From positions 1 through 64,000 of the forward strand of contig JBBPYC010000086.1 in NCBI GenBank assembly GCA_038200275.1: a stretch of DNA of 64,000 bases. Direction: 5' to 3'. Below are positions 1 through 8,046 of the stretch, piece by piece; position 1 is the stretch's first letter, and each line of letters starts with the position of its first letter. This stretch comes from JBBPYC01 sp038200275. GTDB taxonomy: Bacteria; Pseudomonadota; Gammaproteobacteria; Burkholderiales; Burkholderiaceae_C. Under the pieces are notes generated by a model, which was not told the DNA's origin, searched no databases, and saw nothing but the letters and a program-made list of their open reading frames with translations. Both the position numbers and the translations under genes were made by a program.

Positions 1-393
1 AACCGCGATCCGGCGTACTTCGACCTCGGCCTGTGCGGACCGAGCCGCACCGATCTGAAAGACAAGCAGGACCTGTGCGGCGCTTTCAAGGTGCCCACGC
101 TGCGCAATGTGGCGTTGCGCAAGCGTTTCTTCCACAACGGCTCGTTCGACTCGCTCGAACAGGTGGTGCGCTTCTATGTGCAGCGCGATACGAACCCCGA
201 GCTTTGGTACCCGGTCGATGCAGCCGGCAACGTCGACAAGTTCAATGACCTGCCCCCCTCGCTGCGCGGCAACGTGAACACGACAGAAGTGCCGTACGAC
301 CGCAAGCGCGGTGAAGCGCCACGTTTGAACGCCTCGGAAATCCAGGATCTCGTCGCGTTCATGCGCACGCTGAACGACGGCTGGCAGCCCTGA
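1..393 (+). CDS. Di-haem cytochrome c peroxidase family protein, C-terminal part
   Basis: The reading frame is open from the first base, so the 5' part lies outside the window; 130 residues are visible. The stretch FKVPTLRNVALRKRFFHNGSF is the characteristic C-terminal segment of the bacterial di-haem cytochrome c peroxidase/MauG family, and LNASEIQDLVAFMRTLNDG is the usual closing helix. No CxxCH motif lies in the visible part; both haem sites would be upstream. Members are periplasmic and reduce H2O2 or oxidise protein partners. It is followed after 49 bases by a porin and then by flavin and haem proteins on the same strand, which suggests a shared extracytoplasmic redox role. The family call is firm; the substrate cannot be told from this fragment. 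Confidence 0.88.
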   Translation, partial: NRDPAYFDLGLCGPSRTDLKDKQDLCGAFKVPTLRNVALRKRFFHNGSFDSLEQVVRFYVQRDTNPELWYPVDAAGNVDKFNDLPPSLRGNVNTTEVPYDRKRGEAPRLNASEIQDLVAFMRTLNDGWQP

Positions 394-442
394 AGCCGCC
401 ACATCGACGCCTTCCGAAAAAGAACAACAAAGTCAGTCCAAA

Positions 443-1894
443 GTGAAGCCCCTGCTCTTTCCCCTTGCACCCCTTGCCATCGCATTGGCCACCGCATTCG
501 CCGCTGCGCCCGCGTCAGCGCAGACACCAAAGCAACTGGCGGCCGAGCTGCGCGAGGTGCGCGCCGAGATGCAGCAGTTGCGGCGCGAGCTGGAAGCCGT
601 GAAGACGCGCGAGCGAGAAGCAGCCACGGCCGCCGCAGCTGCCAGCGCGGCGCCTGTGCCAAGTGTTGGCAGCGCCAATGCATCCGGTGCCAACCCCAGC
701 ATGTCGGCCACCAGGACGGCCGCATCCAACGCCTCGCCGCCGCCTGCTCCGGTCGGCGCTGCGGATGCCAACGCGACGCAAGCCGCCAGTGGCCAGACCC
801 AGATGAGCGCAGCCAATTCGGCCGACACCGACACCTCAGCACCGCGCGCCAACTTCTTCGGCTACGGCGAATTCAGCTATAGCCGCCCGCGCCGCAATGC
901 AGCCGATGCGATCGCTAGCGTGCGCCGCGGCGTGCTCGGCTGGGCCTACAGTTTTGACGATCGCACCCGGTTCGCCGCCGAGCTCGAAGTGGAGAACGCT
1001 GTGGTGTCGGCCGACGACCGCGGCGAAGTCGCGCTGGAGCAGTTCTATCTGGAGCGCGACCTGAACCAGCGCATCTCGGCGCGTGCCGGCTTGTTCATCC
1101 TGCCGATCGGTTATCTGAATGAAGTTCACGAGCCGACGCGTTACTACGGCGTCACGCGCAACTTCGTCGAGACGGCGATCATCCCGACCACCTGGCGCGA
1201 ACTGGGCCTCGGGTTCCGCGGCACGACCCAGGCCGGCCTGCGCTGGGACGCCGGCGCGGTCACGAGTTTCGACCTGACCAAGTGGGACGCGAGCAGCACC
1301 GAAGGCCGCGATTCCCCGCTCGCATCGATCCACCAGGAAGGCCAGTTGGCCAAGGCACGCAACATCGCGTTCTACGGTGCGCTGAACTACAACGGCATCC
1401 CGGGCTTCAACGTCGGCGGCAGTGTGTTCACGGGCGGCGTCGGGCAGAAGCAGCCGAACTACGCGGGTGCCGATGCGCGCGTCACGTTGGGTGAATTGCA
1501 TACGCGCTGGCAGCCGGGAAAATGGGACTTGTCGGCACTGGTTGCACGCGGTGGTTTCTCAGACATCGCCGGGCTGAATGCGACGTTCGCGGGCCAGACC
1601 ACGCCAATTCCAAGTCGCTTCGGCGGCTGGTATGGCCAAGCCGCTTATCGGCTTTGGCAAAGCGGCGACTACGCGCTGAATCCGTTCGTGCGCTATGAAC
1701 GGTTCAATACCGCGTTGGGCTATCCCGGCTTGCCACAAGGCCTTGCGCCCGCACTCGAGCCGGACATGCGCGTCGTCACGCTGGGTGCGAGTTTTTATCT
1801 ACACCCGCAGGTCGTGCTCAAGGCCGACTACCAGACGTTCCTTGGCAACCACCAGTTCGACCGGTTCAACGTCGGGCTCGGATTCCACTTTTAA
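443..1894 (+). CDS. Outer-membrane porin, OprO/OprP-like, with N-terminal coiled coil
   Basis: 483 residues beginning at a GTG codon. Residues 1-26 form a Sec signal peptide ending APASA. Residues 28-60 are a charged heptad-rich coiled coil (KQLAAELREVRAEMQQLRREL), followed by an Ala/Ser-rich linker to about residue 135. From about 137 the protein has alternating hydrophobic/polar beta strands typical of a 16-strand porin and ends in Phe (GLGFHF), the usual outer-membrane insertion signal. This layout resembles phosphate-selective porin O/P proteins; the coiled coil may trimerise or anchor the protein at the peptidoglycan. It lies in one run with the peroxidase fragment and the FMN-binding gene 5 bases downstream. 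The transported solute is unknown. Confidence 0.85.
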   Translation: MKPLLFPLAPLAIALATAFAAAPASAQTPKQLAAELREVRAEMQQLRRELEAVKTREREAATAAAAASAAPVPSVGSANASGANPSMSATRTAASNASPPPAPVGAADANATQAASGQTQMSAANSADTDTSAPRANFFGYGEFSYSRPRRNAADAIASVRRGVLGWAYSFDDRTRFAAELEVENAVVSADDRGEVALEQFYLERDLNQRISARAGLFILPIGYLNEVHEPTRYYGVTRNFVETAIIPTTWRELGLGFRGTTQAGLRWDAGAVTSFDLTKWDASSTEGRDSPLASIHQEGQLAKARNIAFYGALNYNGIPGFNVGGSVFTGGVGQKQPNYAGADARVTLGELHTRWQPGKWDLSALVARGGFSDIAGLNATFAGQTTPIPSRFGGWYGQAAYRLWQSGDYALNPFVRYERFNTALGYPGLPQGLAPALEPDMRVVTLGASFYLHPQVVLKADYQTFLGNHQFDRFNVGLGFHF

Positions 1895-1899
1895 AACCC

Positions 1900-2469
1900 A
1901 TGATCTCGCGCCGTGAATCGTTGCGCCGGCTGGCTGCCGGCACAGGTGTTGCCGCCACGTCGGCGCTATGGCTCGGACAGGCGTCTGCGACCGTATTCAT
2001 GGACGTGGGCGAGGCGCAAAAACTGCTGTTGTCTGCAGCGACAACGTTCGCGCCGCTCGCGTTGCTGCTGGACGCTGCGCAGATCGAGCGCATCGCCGCT
2101 GCCTCGCAGACACGCGTGCCGCGCAGTTTTGCGCCGCGCGGCTGGGTGGGGCTCGACGCGGGCGGCAAGCGGGTTGGCTGGGTGGTAACCGATCACGTGA
2201 TCGGCAAGTACGAGTTCATCGACTTCGCAGCCGGTTTCGACGCCCAGGGAGCCGCCACCGGGGTCGAAGTGCTGGTGTACCGCGAATCGCACGGCGCGGA
2301 GATCCGCAACACAGCCTGGCGCAATCAGTTTGCGGGCGCCAAGGGGCCGGCGCAGTTGCGCTTCAACGACGAGGTCCGCAACATCTCCGGCGCGACGCTG
2401 TCGTGCCAGCACCTGACCGAAGGCGTGCAGCGTCTGAGCGCGCTGGTGCAGGGGTTGGCACAGGGTTGA
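1900..2469 (+). CDS. FMN-binding domain protein with twin-arginine leader
   Basis: 189 residues. The N-terminus MISRRESLRRLAAGTGVAATSA carries an RR pair followed by a hydrophobic stretch, consistent with a TAT or Sec signal, so the domain acts outside the cytoplasm. Near the C-terminus EVRNISGATLSC (residues 159-169) matches the flavinylation motif [D/E]xxxSGA[T/S]; Thr166 would receive FMN through a phosphoester bond, as in NqrC and RnfG. The gene stop overlaps the start of the apbE-like gene, which encodes the enzyme that makes this bond, so substrate and modifier are encoded as a pair. It probably shuttles electrons between a membrane donor and a periplasmic acceptor. Confidence 0.85.
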   Translation: MISRRESLRRLAAGTGVAATSALWLGQASATVFMDVGEAQKLLLSAATTFAPLALLLDAAQIERIAAASQTRVPRSFAPRGWVGLDAGGKRVGWVVTDHVIGKYEFIDFAAGFDAQGAATGVEVLVYRESHGAEIRNTAWRNQFAGAKGPAQLRFNDEVRNISGATLSCQHLTEGVQRLSALVQGLAQG

Positions 2470-3413
2470 TGCCTCGTCGCACCGATGCACCCTGGCTTGC
2501 GCGCTGCGTGCGCCGCGGGCAACCGCTGCTCGGCACGCTGGTGACGCTGCTGCTGGAGCCGTTGTCCGACGCTGCCGGTGACCGGTGCGACGACGATGCG
2601 GCGGAAGACGATAGTGCGCGCCTGCACGCAGCCGCCGCAGCCGCATTCGCCGCCATCGCGCACGTCGGCCGGGTCATGAGCGCGCACTGCGCAACGTCCG
2701 ACCTGGGCCGGCTGGCTCGGACCGAAGCCGGCTGCGCCACCGCGATCACGCTTGATCCCCATACGGTTCGCGTGCTGTGCGCGGCGCAGCATTGGCAGCG
2801 CCTGAGCACCGGCGCTTTCGACTCGCAAGCGGCAGCGCGTCCCCTGGTCATGGCTGGGCTGCGGCCCGCGCTGAAAGCCATTTCCATCCATTCGTCGATT
2901 CGGCTTGGGCAGCTGCGCTTCACAGACATCGACCAAGTGCTGGCCGATGGGCCGCTCGCGCTTGATCTTGGCGGCATCGCAAAAGGCTATGCGGTGGATC
3001 TTGCGATCGAGACGTTGCAACAGCACGGCGTCACGTCGGGCCTTGTGAACGCCGGCGGCGACATGCGTGCGTTCGGGCCGCGGCGCTGGCCGGTCGCTGT
3101 GGCAAGCCGCGGCTCGGCCCGCCCCCCGATCGACGTGCCGCGCACGCTGTGCAATGCGGCGCTTGCAACCTCGGAAACCGGCTGGCACGGCAGCGAAATG
3201 ATCGCTACGGCACGGCTTGGCAGTCGGCAACGGGCGCAGCGCAACTTGAGCAACCGGAAACGCACGTCACATTGCTGCACGGTCCAGGCACCCGACTGCA
3301 TCAGCGCCGACGCATTCACCAAATGGGCGTTGCAGGCCAATTCGCGCGCGGCGTCGATCCGGCTGACGCGCGTGCTACGGGCCAACCGCGCCAGCTTGTG
3401 GCGAAGCGCGTGA
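2469..3413 (+). CDS. apbE: FAD:protein FMN transferase (ApbE family)
   Basis: 314 residues, starting at the ATG that overlaps the preceding TGA. The ApbE core is clear: DLGGIAKGYAVD (166-177) and NAGGDMRAFG (194-203) are the flavin-pyrophosphate and metal-binding loops, and SADAFTKWAL near the C-terminus stands where the family usually has the DALST-type metal ligand motif. ApbE enzymes transfer FMN from FAD to a Thr or Ser of an FMN-binding domain. No signal peptide is evident. The long Asp/Ala-rich insert at residues 34-60 is unusual. The obvious target is the protein encoded immediately upstream. Confidence 0.85.
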   Translation: MPRRTDAPWLARCVRRGQPLLGTLVTLLLEPLSDAAGDRCDDDAAEDDSARLHAAAAAAFAAIAHVGRVMSAHCATSDLGRLARTEAGCATAITLDPHTVRVLCAAQHWQRLSTGAFDSQAAARPLVMAGLRPALKAISIHSSIRLGQLRFTDIDQVLADGPLALDLGGIAKGYAVDLAIETLQQHGVTSGLVNAGGDMRAFGPRRWPVAVASRGSARPPIDVPRTLCNAALATSETGWHGSEMIATARLGSRQRAQRNLSNRKRTSHCCTVQAPDCISADAFTKWALQANSRAASIRLTRVLRANRASLWRSA

Positions 3414-3886
3414 CGCCACCAGTACCCACGTCAAGCGCTGCGCGATCGCGCCCACGCGCCGGCTGGAGCCGCGCCGGCACCGGCTGGCTGATCGTCGTGG
3501 TCATCGTGCTGCTGGCCAGCGGCGTGCTGCTGCACGAGCTGAACCCGGCCGACCCGCAAGCCGTCGACTGGGGCGAGACAGCACGCGGCTGGCAGCGTGC
3601 GGCCAGCGTGTCGCACGGCGCCTTCGCCTGGGCATTCTGCATCCTGCTCGGGCGCTGGATCTGGCCGCACATCGCGCTGGTCTGGGCCGCGCGGCGGCGC
3701 TGGGTCTGGCTGCTCGGGCTCGGCGTGGCCGGCAGCGGCGGCGTGGCGGCGCTGACCGGGCTGGCGTTGTTGTACGGCCTGGCCGAATTGCGCGAACCGA
3801 TGTCGGCTACGCACTGGATCGCCGGGCTGGCTTGGCCCGCGCTGTGCGTCGTGCACGGCTGGCGCCGGCTGCGGATTCGCCCTTGA
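3410..3886 (+). CDS. Four-helix membrane protein, putative b-type haem electron carrier
   Basis: 158 residues from a GTG overlapping the apbE stop (GTGA). Four hydrophobic helices are visible, at about residues 21-40, 67-92, 97-122 and 132-150. Helices 2 and 4 each carry two histidines near opposite ends (SHG...WPH and THW...VVH, the latter 14 residues apart), the spacing seen when two b haems are held by a four-helix bundle. No close family is recognised, though it resembles cytochrome b561/DUF4405-like partners that often accompany FMN-binding domains and ApbE. A role passing quinol electrons to the flavoprotein is inferred from context, not shown. Confidence 0.6.
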   Translation: MTPPVPTSSAARSRPRAGWSRAGTGWLIVVVIVLLASGVLLHELNPADPQAVDWGETARGWQRAASVSHGAFAWAFCILLGRWIWPHIALVWAARRRWVWLLGLGVAGSGGVAALTGLALLYGLAELREPMSATHWIAGLAWPALCVVHGWRRLRIRP

Positions 3887-3897
3887 TCGGACGCTTC

Positions 3898-4237
3898 AGC
3901 ATCTGGGCGTGAACATCAGCGCCCAATGCGGCGAGAGGCTCTTGCGTTTGAGCAGCGCGATGTCGATGCCCGTCGGGTCGTTGATCAGGCCCGACTTGCC
4001 ATGCGCTGCCAGGCATTCCACCGCCTACGCGAAGTGCGATTCGGTCTGATTCAGGCTGGCTACATAGGAGACCTGAAAATGACCAATGCACCGCAGTTCG
4101 GCCGCCAGTAGCTGTCCGTGGTCGATCACTTCATGAGCGCCGAGCGGCAGCAGTCATTCGCGCGTGGCCGGCCGGCTCGCGGTGGCGATGACCTGGAGCG
4201 CAATCAGATGGCGGGCAAGGCGCTCCAGGCAAACGCG
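3898..4237 (-). pseudogene. Remnant of a zinc-type alcohol dehydrogenase (MDR superfamily)
   Basis: Reading the minus strand from about 4237, LERLARHLIALQVIATASRP is the Rossmann segment of the zinc-binding alcohol dehydrogenase-like family. It stops at TGA (4154-4156) and resumes in another frame with LGAHEVIDHG. That frame hits an in-frame TAG at 4025-4027, then continues as LINDPTGIDIALLKRKSLS and HWALMFT, the conserved C-terminus of the same family. So the C-terminal third survives with a frameshift and a nonsense codon, and the N-terminal two thirds are missing. The remnant abuts the stop of the TAXI receptor gene, so a deletion probably joined them. Confidence 0.72.
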
Positions 4238-4241
4238 GCGT

Positions 4242-5303
4242 TTAACGCTCGCAGAGGCCGAGGATCTTTGCCTGCTGCGAACAGGGTTTGCTGTCTGCCT
4301 TAGGCCGCGGTGTGCTTTGCGGCGCGCTGACGAGGCAGGCGCGCAACTCACGCTCGACCACCGGGTAATAAAACCACCCCTTGCCCAACGCTGGCAAGCT
4401 GAGTTCGACTTCCTTCCATTTGGGATGGCCCTGGGCTTGCAGCGTGGGGAAGTTCTGGCACAGCGAGCGCGCAAACCTTGCCAGCGGTATCGTCGTGTGT
4501 TTCGTTCTGTAGTCATAGGTGACCAGAAACGCTTTGATCGCAAGCGTGGGCACGTCCCGCTCCAGCCAGCTCGGATAGCTCGCGGCGCGCACCGCCGTAG
4601 CAAAGTAGGTGGCCAGTACGTTGCGGCTCGCCGGGCCTTGGGGGTCGAACTTGAGCAGCTTGATGTGCTGCTTGGCTTCGGGCTTCATGTCGACGAACAG
4701 CTTGGCCGGCTGGCCGGCAATCACCACGACGACATCGATGCTCTTGTCCGTGGTCAGCTTGACGAGCGCTTCCTCATTCGTCAAAAAAGTTGTCGTCGCA
4801 TCGGGCAGCGGCACTTTGAACATCTGCTCATACAACGTGGCTGTGGACAGTGCGGTGCCACTTTGCAGCGGACCGGCGTTGATGCGCTGGTCCTTGATCT
4901 CGTGGATGTATTGCAGCGGCGAGTCGGCGCGTGTGACGAAGTAGATCTCCTCGTTGTAAAGCGGCAGGATCAAACGCAGCGGGTGGATCAGGCGGCCAGC
5001 CTCGGCATTGCCGGCTTGGGCCTGGTTCAAAAACGCCTGATAGACGTCCGATTGGACGATCGCAAACTTGACGCCGGGCTCATGCCGCAGGCGGTTCACG
5101 TTTTCCGACGAGCCTCTGGACGGCAACACGTCAAGCGCGATGTCGGCATCCGGTGCGACGAACTTGGCGAGGTCGCGCCCGATCTGGATGTAGGTACCGC
5201 GCTCGGACGCAGTGACGATCTTGAATTCGGTCTTGGCCCATGCGGCGCTGCCGCCGACGATCAGCCATGCAATGAGCATGCTGGTCACGTACTTTTTCAA
5301 CAT
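4242..5303 (-). CDS. TAXI-family solute-binding protein
   Basis: 353 residues from the ATG at 5303, chosen because AAGGA stands 9 bases upstream; a start 30 bases earlier would overlap the preceding gene. Residues 1-23 are a Sec signal peptide ending AAWA. FKIVTASERGTYIQIGRDLAKFV is the opening of TAXI (TRAP-associated extracytoplasmic immunogenic) receptors, and the NAGPLQSGTALSTATLYEQMF segment fits the same fold. Such proteins deliver ligand to TRAP permeases, but no DctQ/M gene is nearby. The C-terminal tail after residue 325 is Pro/Lys/Cys-rich and atypical. The gene follows the zinc-ribbon protein by 13 bases, so the two are probably co-transcribed. Confidence 0.82.
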   Translation of the reverse strand: MLKKYVTSMLIAWLIVGGSAAWAKTEFKIVTASERGTYIQIGRDLAKFVAPDADIALDVLPSRGSSENVNRLRHEPGVKFAIVQSDVYQAFLNQAQAGNAEAGRLIHPLRLILPLYNEEIYFVTRADSPLQYIHEIKDQRINAGPLQSGTALSTATLYEQMFKVPLPDATTTFLTNEEALVKLTTDKSIDVVVVIAGQPAKLFVDMKPEAKQHIKLLKFDPQGPASRNVLATYFATAVRAASYPSWLERDVPTLAIKAFLVTYDYRTKHTTIPLARFARSLCQNFPTLQAQGHPKWKEVELSLPALGKGWFYYPVVERELRACLVSAPQSTPRPKADSKPCSQQAKILGLCER

Positions 5304-5316
5304 GTCGATGGTCCTT

Positions 5317-6336
5317 TCAATGGGTTGCTTCACAAAGCCCTAGCGCCGCGACGGCAGCACTGCTGCAGTCGTACGCCGTGGTCGGCCGCGGGTTGGGGGC
5401 TGGCACAACATCGGGTTCCGGCGCGCCTGCCTGCGCTGCGGCGGCGACCGGTGTCACGGCCTCTTCCATTGCGGATGCATGCGCCTGAGTCTGCACCGGC
5501 ATGATCTGCAGGTCCGGCACAGGCTTGTCTGCCTCTGCCTCTGGCGCCGTCGCTGGTCGAGGAGGGTCGGCATTTGGCACGGGGGCCAGTGTCAGTGCCG
5601 GTGCCGCGGCTGCTTTTTCCGGCATCTCGGCGTCGGCTGCAGGCGGCACGACCTCGCGCGGCTCGGCGCCCGCTCGATTGGAAGTTTCCGCCTGCGCTGC
5701 CAGCGTCGAGGCAGGTTCCTCAGCCGATGCCAATGCAGCGGCGGGCGTCGTTGCAGGCCGCAGCGGCACGGAATCGGTGGCAACGGCCGGTTTGCTGGAT
5801 ACCTTGGCGAGACTCGTCGTCAATGCCTCCAGCTGGCGCCGTATCGAGCCTTGAAACTGATACAGACCCCCCGCCACCACCGCGAACAGCAAGCCACCAA
5901 GAATCAGGCGCGATGCCGTTCCCGACTGCGCAGATTCCGGCTTGCGCTGCCTGACCCGTATCGGTGCAGCGACGGGTACGGCAACGGGGGCTGGTGGTGG
6001 CGAAGGAGCCGCGGCGATCCGGCTGGCAGCAAGCTCGCCCTCGAGTTGCTTGATCCGCATTGCCAGCCGATCCATGCGCTGCGTTTCGCCAGAAGGCGCC
6101 GATGTGGGCTGGCGGGGTGCCGCTGGAACTTCTGGGGTAACAGTACGCCACCTCTGGATTGGCTGGCTATGGCCGGCCACGGGGGATAGCAGGCCACCAC
6201 ACCTTGGACACCGACTCGCAGACTTGCCCACAAGCGCATCGCACGCAGGGCATTCGCGCACCAGCAGAGGCATCTGACACTGAGAACAGCAGTCAGCCTG
6301 GACCCCGTTCTCGGTATCGCAAAGGGGGCATTTCAT
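5317..6336 (-). CDS. Zinc-ribbon membrane protein of unknown function
   Basis: 339 residues from ATG 6336; a TTG two codons earlier is less likely. The N-terminus holds two short zinc ribbons: CPLCDTENGVQADCCSQC and CPACDALVGKSASRCPRC (about residues 3-47). A coiled coil lies near 85-105, a Pro/Ala linker follows, one transmembrane helix (LILGGLLFAVVAGGLYQF) sits near 145-162, and a long low-complexity Ala/Pro/Glu region fills the rest to a C-terminal CSSAAVAALGLC. Topology would put the zinc ribbons in the cytoplasm and the low-complexity part outside. No named family is recognised. Its pairing with the TAXI receptor is the only hint of function. Confidence 0.6.
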   Translation of the reverse strand: MKCPLCDTENGVQADCCSQCQMPLLVRECPACDALVGKSASRCPRCGGLLSPVAGHSQPIQRWRTVTPEVPAAPRQPTSAPSGETQRMDRLAMRIKQLEGELAASRIAAAPSPPPAPVAVPVAAPIRVRQRKPESAQSGTASRLILGGLLFAVVAGGLYQFQGSIRRQLEALTTSLAKVSSKPAVATDSVPLRPATTPAAALASAEEPASTLAAQAETSNRAGAEPREVVPPAADAEMPEKAAAAPALTLAPVPNADPPRPATAPEAEADKPVPDLQIMPVQTQAHASAMEEAVTPVAAAAQAGAPEPDVVPAPNPRPTTAYDCSSAAVAALGLCEATH

Positions 6337-6379
6337 GCGCAAAGGACTGAAAATCCTGCCTATGAACGAAGTAACTCAT

Positions 6380-6407
6380 GCGGCGCCCAAGGCAAGCCGG
6401 GTGCCGC
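6380..6407 (-). terminator. Hairpin downstream of the metH/PACE unit
   Basis: GCGGCGCCC (6380-6388) pairs with GGGTGCCGC (6399-6407) over nine positions with one mismatch around a 10-base loop. It lies 55 bases past the PACE stop. There is no U-run after it on the minus strand, so it is at best a weak or Rho-assisted terminator. Confidence 0.35.
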
Positions 6408-6461
6408 CTTCCTCACTATAGGCAACACAGTGGACTTTGACTAACGAAATTTCATGAGCGT

Positions 6462-6899
6462 TCAAGCAGCATCCGGCTTTGCCCGCGCCGAATCCGGCAG
6501 CCCGAACACGAAGTCAAACATCCAGGCGAACATGAAGGTGTAGACAAGAAAGAACACCACCAGCACAAGGTCCAGCAGGAATGCCTGCCACAGCGTGATG
6601 TCCAACCACCAAGCCACCAGCGGCACAAGAACAGCGACCAGTCCGCCTTCAAAGCCGATCGCATGTGCGATGCGCCGCCGAACGCTGCGGCCACGCACCG
6701 CCTGGCGCGATTCCCAACGCTCGAACAGCCAATTGAACGCCAGGTTCCACAGCACGGCAATGACCGACGCCATCACCGACAACGCGCCGGCCCGCTCCAG
6801 ATCGGTGCCGGTCAGCGCGGCAAAGCCGAAGCTGGCAACGACGATGGCGATCGCTTCGTACAAAGCGACATACACGATCCGGCGCTTGATTCCCTGCAA
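6462..6899 (-). CDS. PACE-family multidrug efflux transporter
   Basis: About 145 residues from a TTG (MQGIKRRIVYV), the start that best matches the family; another TTG at 6926 overlaps the metH stop. Two tandem bacterial transmembrane pair domains are visible. The first has the conserved KRRIVYVALYEAIAI with a membrane-embedded Glu and ends NWLFERWE; the second opens RRIAHAIGFEGGLVAVLVPL and ends in YTFMFAWMFDFVFG. Four helices and this length match AceI, which exports chlorhexidine and related biocides by proton antiport. It is translationally close to metH, an unexpected partner. Confidence 0.85.
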   Translation of the reverse strand: MQGIKRRIVYVALYEAIAIVVASFGFAALTGTDLERAGALSVMASVIAVLWNLAFNWLFERWESRQAVRGRSVRRRIAHAIGFEGGLVAVLVPLVAWWLDITLWQAFLLDLVLVVFFLVYTFMFAWMFDFVFGLPDSARAKPDAA

Positions 6900-6922
6900 G
6901 CTTCGGACCTGCCAGCGGAGCG

Positions 6923-7996
6923 TCAAGACGCGGTCGCTATCAATGCCGCATCTGGTGTCTCGAGATAGAACGGCCCGCGCCGCACGGCCCGAGCGGTCAG
7001 CGGCAACACCGCCTCATGAATCGCGCCGATGTGCTCCGGCGTGGTGCCGCAGCAGCCGCCAACGATGTTGACCAAGCCTTCGGCAGCGAACTCACGCAGC
7101 AGACGGGCGGTGACCTCCGGTGTCTCGTCAAAGCCGGTGTCGCTCATCGGATTGGGCAGGCCCGCGTTCGGATAGCAACTGATGAACGTGTCCGGCGCGG
7201 CGCGGTTCAGTTCTTGGATGTAGGGGCGCATCAAGGCAGCGCCGAGCGCGCAGTTCAGGCCGATTGCCAGCGGCTCCGCGTGGCGCACGCTGTGCCAGAA
7301 CGCGGTGACGGTTTGGCCGGATAGGATGCGGCCGGATGCGTCCGTCACCGTGCCGCTGATGATGATCGGCAGGCGTTCGCCACTGGCTTGGAAGTACTCA
7401 TCGATTGCAAACAGTGCGGCCTTGGCGTTCAACGTGTCGAAGATCGTCTCGACCATCAAGGCGTCGGCGCCGCCTTGCACAAGCGCCTCGGTCTGCTCGT
7501 AATACGCAGCACGCAGTTGCTCGAACGTGACGTTGCGCGCACCCGCATCGTTTACGTCGGGGCTGATGCTCGCGGTCTTCGGCGTGGGGCCGAGCGCGCC
7601 GACGACGAAGCGGGGTTTGTCGGGCGTCGAATGCTTGTCGCAAGCGGCCCGTGCGATGCGGGCCGATTCGACATTCATCTCCCGCGCGAGATCGGCCATA
7701 TCGTAGTCGGCTTGCGCGATCGTCGTGGCGCCGAACGTGTTGGTCTCGATCAGATCGGCACCGGCGGCCAGGTAAGCCTCGTGGATGTCGGCGATCAACG
7801 CAGGCTGCGTCAGGCTCAGCAACTCGTTATTGCCTTTCACATCCTTGTGGAATTCCTTGAAACGCTCACCCCGGTATTGCGCTTCACCCAGCCGCAACCG
7901 CTGGATCATCGTGCCCATGGCGCCGTCGAGGATGGCGATGCGTTCGGACAGGATCTGCGGCAGCGCCTGGGCGCGGGTATAGCGTGGAGAATTCAT
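6923..7996 (-). CDS. metH: Homocysteine S-methyltransferase half of a split methionine synthase
   Basis: 357 residues from ATG 7996. It corresponds only to the N-terminal homocysteine-binding module of MetH (about 1200 residues in E. coli): ILDGAMGTMIQRLRL near the start, IETNTFGAT, and the three zinc-ligand cysteines in GLNCALGA (C249) and GGCCGTTPEH (C315, C316). The methyltetrahydrofolate, cobalamin and reactivation domains are absent; in many Burkholderiales they are a separate gene, usually next door, but none is present here. The module accepts the methyl group from methylcobalamin to form methionine. No SAH or cobalamin riboswitch is visible in the 50 bases between it and hutG. Confidence 0.9.
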   Translation of the reverse strand: MNSPRYTRAQALPQILSERIAILDGAMGTMIQRLRLGEAQYRGERFKEFHKDVKGNNELLSLTQPALIADIHEAYLAAGADLIETNTFGATTIAQADYDMADLAREMNVESARIARAACDKHSTPDKPRFVVGALGPTPKTASISPDVNDAGARNVTFEQLRAAYYEQTEALVQGGADALMVETIFDTLNAKAALFAIDEYFQASGERLPIIISGTVTDASGRILSGQTVTAFWHSVRHAEPLAIGLNCALGAALMRPYIQELNRAAPDTFISCYPNAGLPNPMSDTGFDETPEVTARLLREFAAEGLVNIVGGCCGTTPEHIGAIHEAVLPLTARAVRRGPFYLETPDAALIATAS

Positions 7997-8046
7997 GGGA
8001 CCGATTGTAGGAAGCGTGCATTTGCCCCGGCTGCACCCGCGCCTTG

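Noticed and set aside
7997..8046. Possible SAH or cobalamin riboswitch before metH
   Set aside because: The 50-base gap is too short and lacks the conserved cores of these riboswitches.
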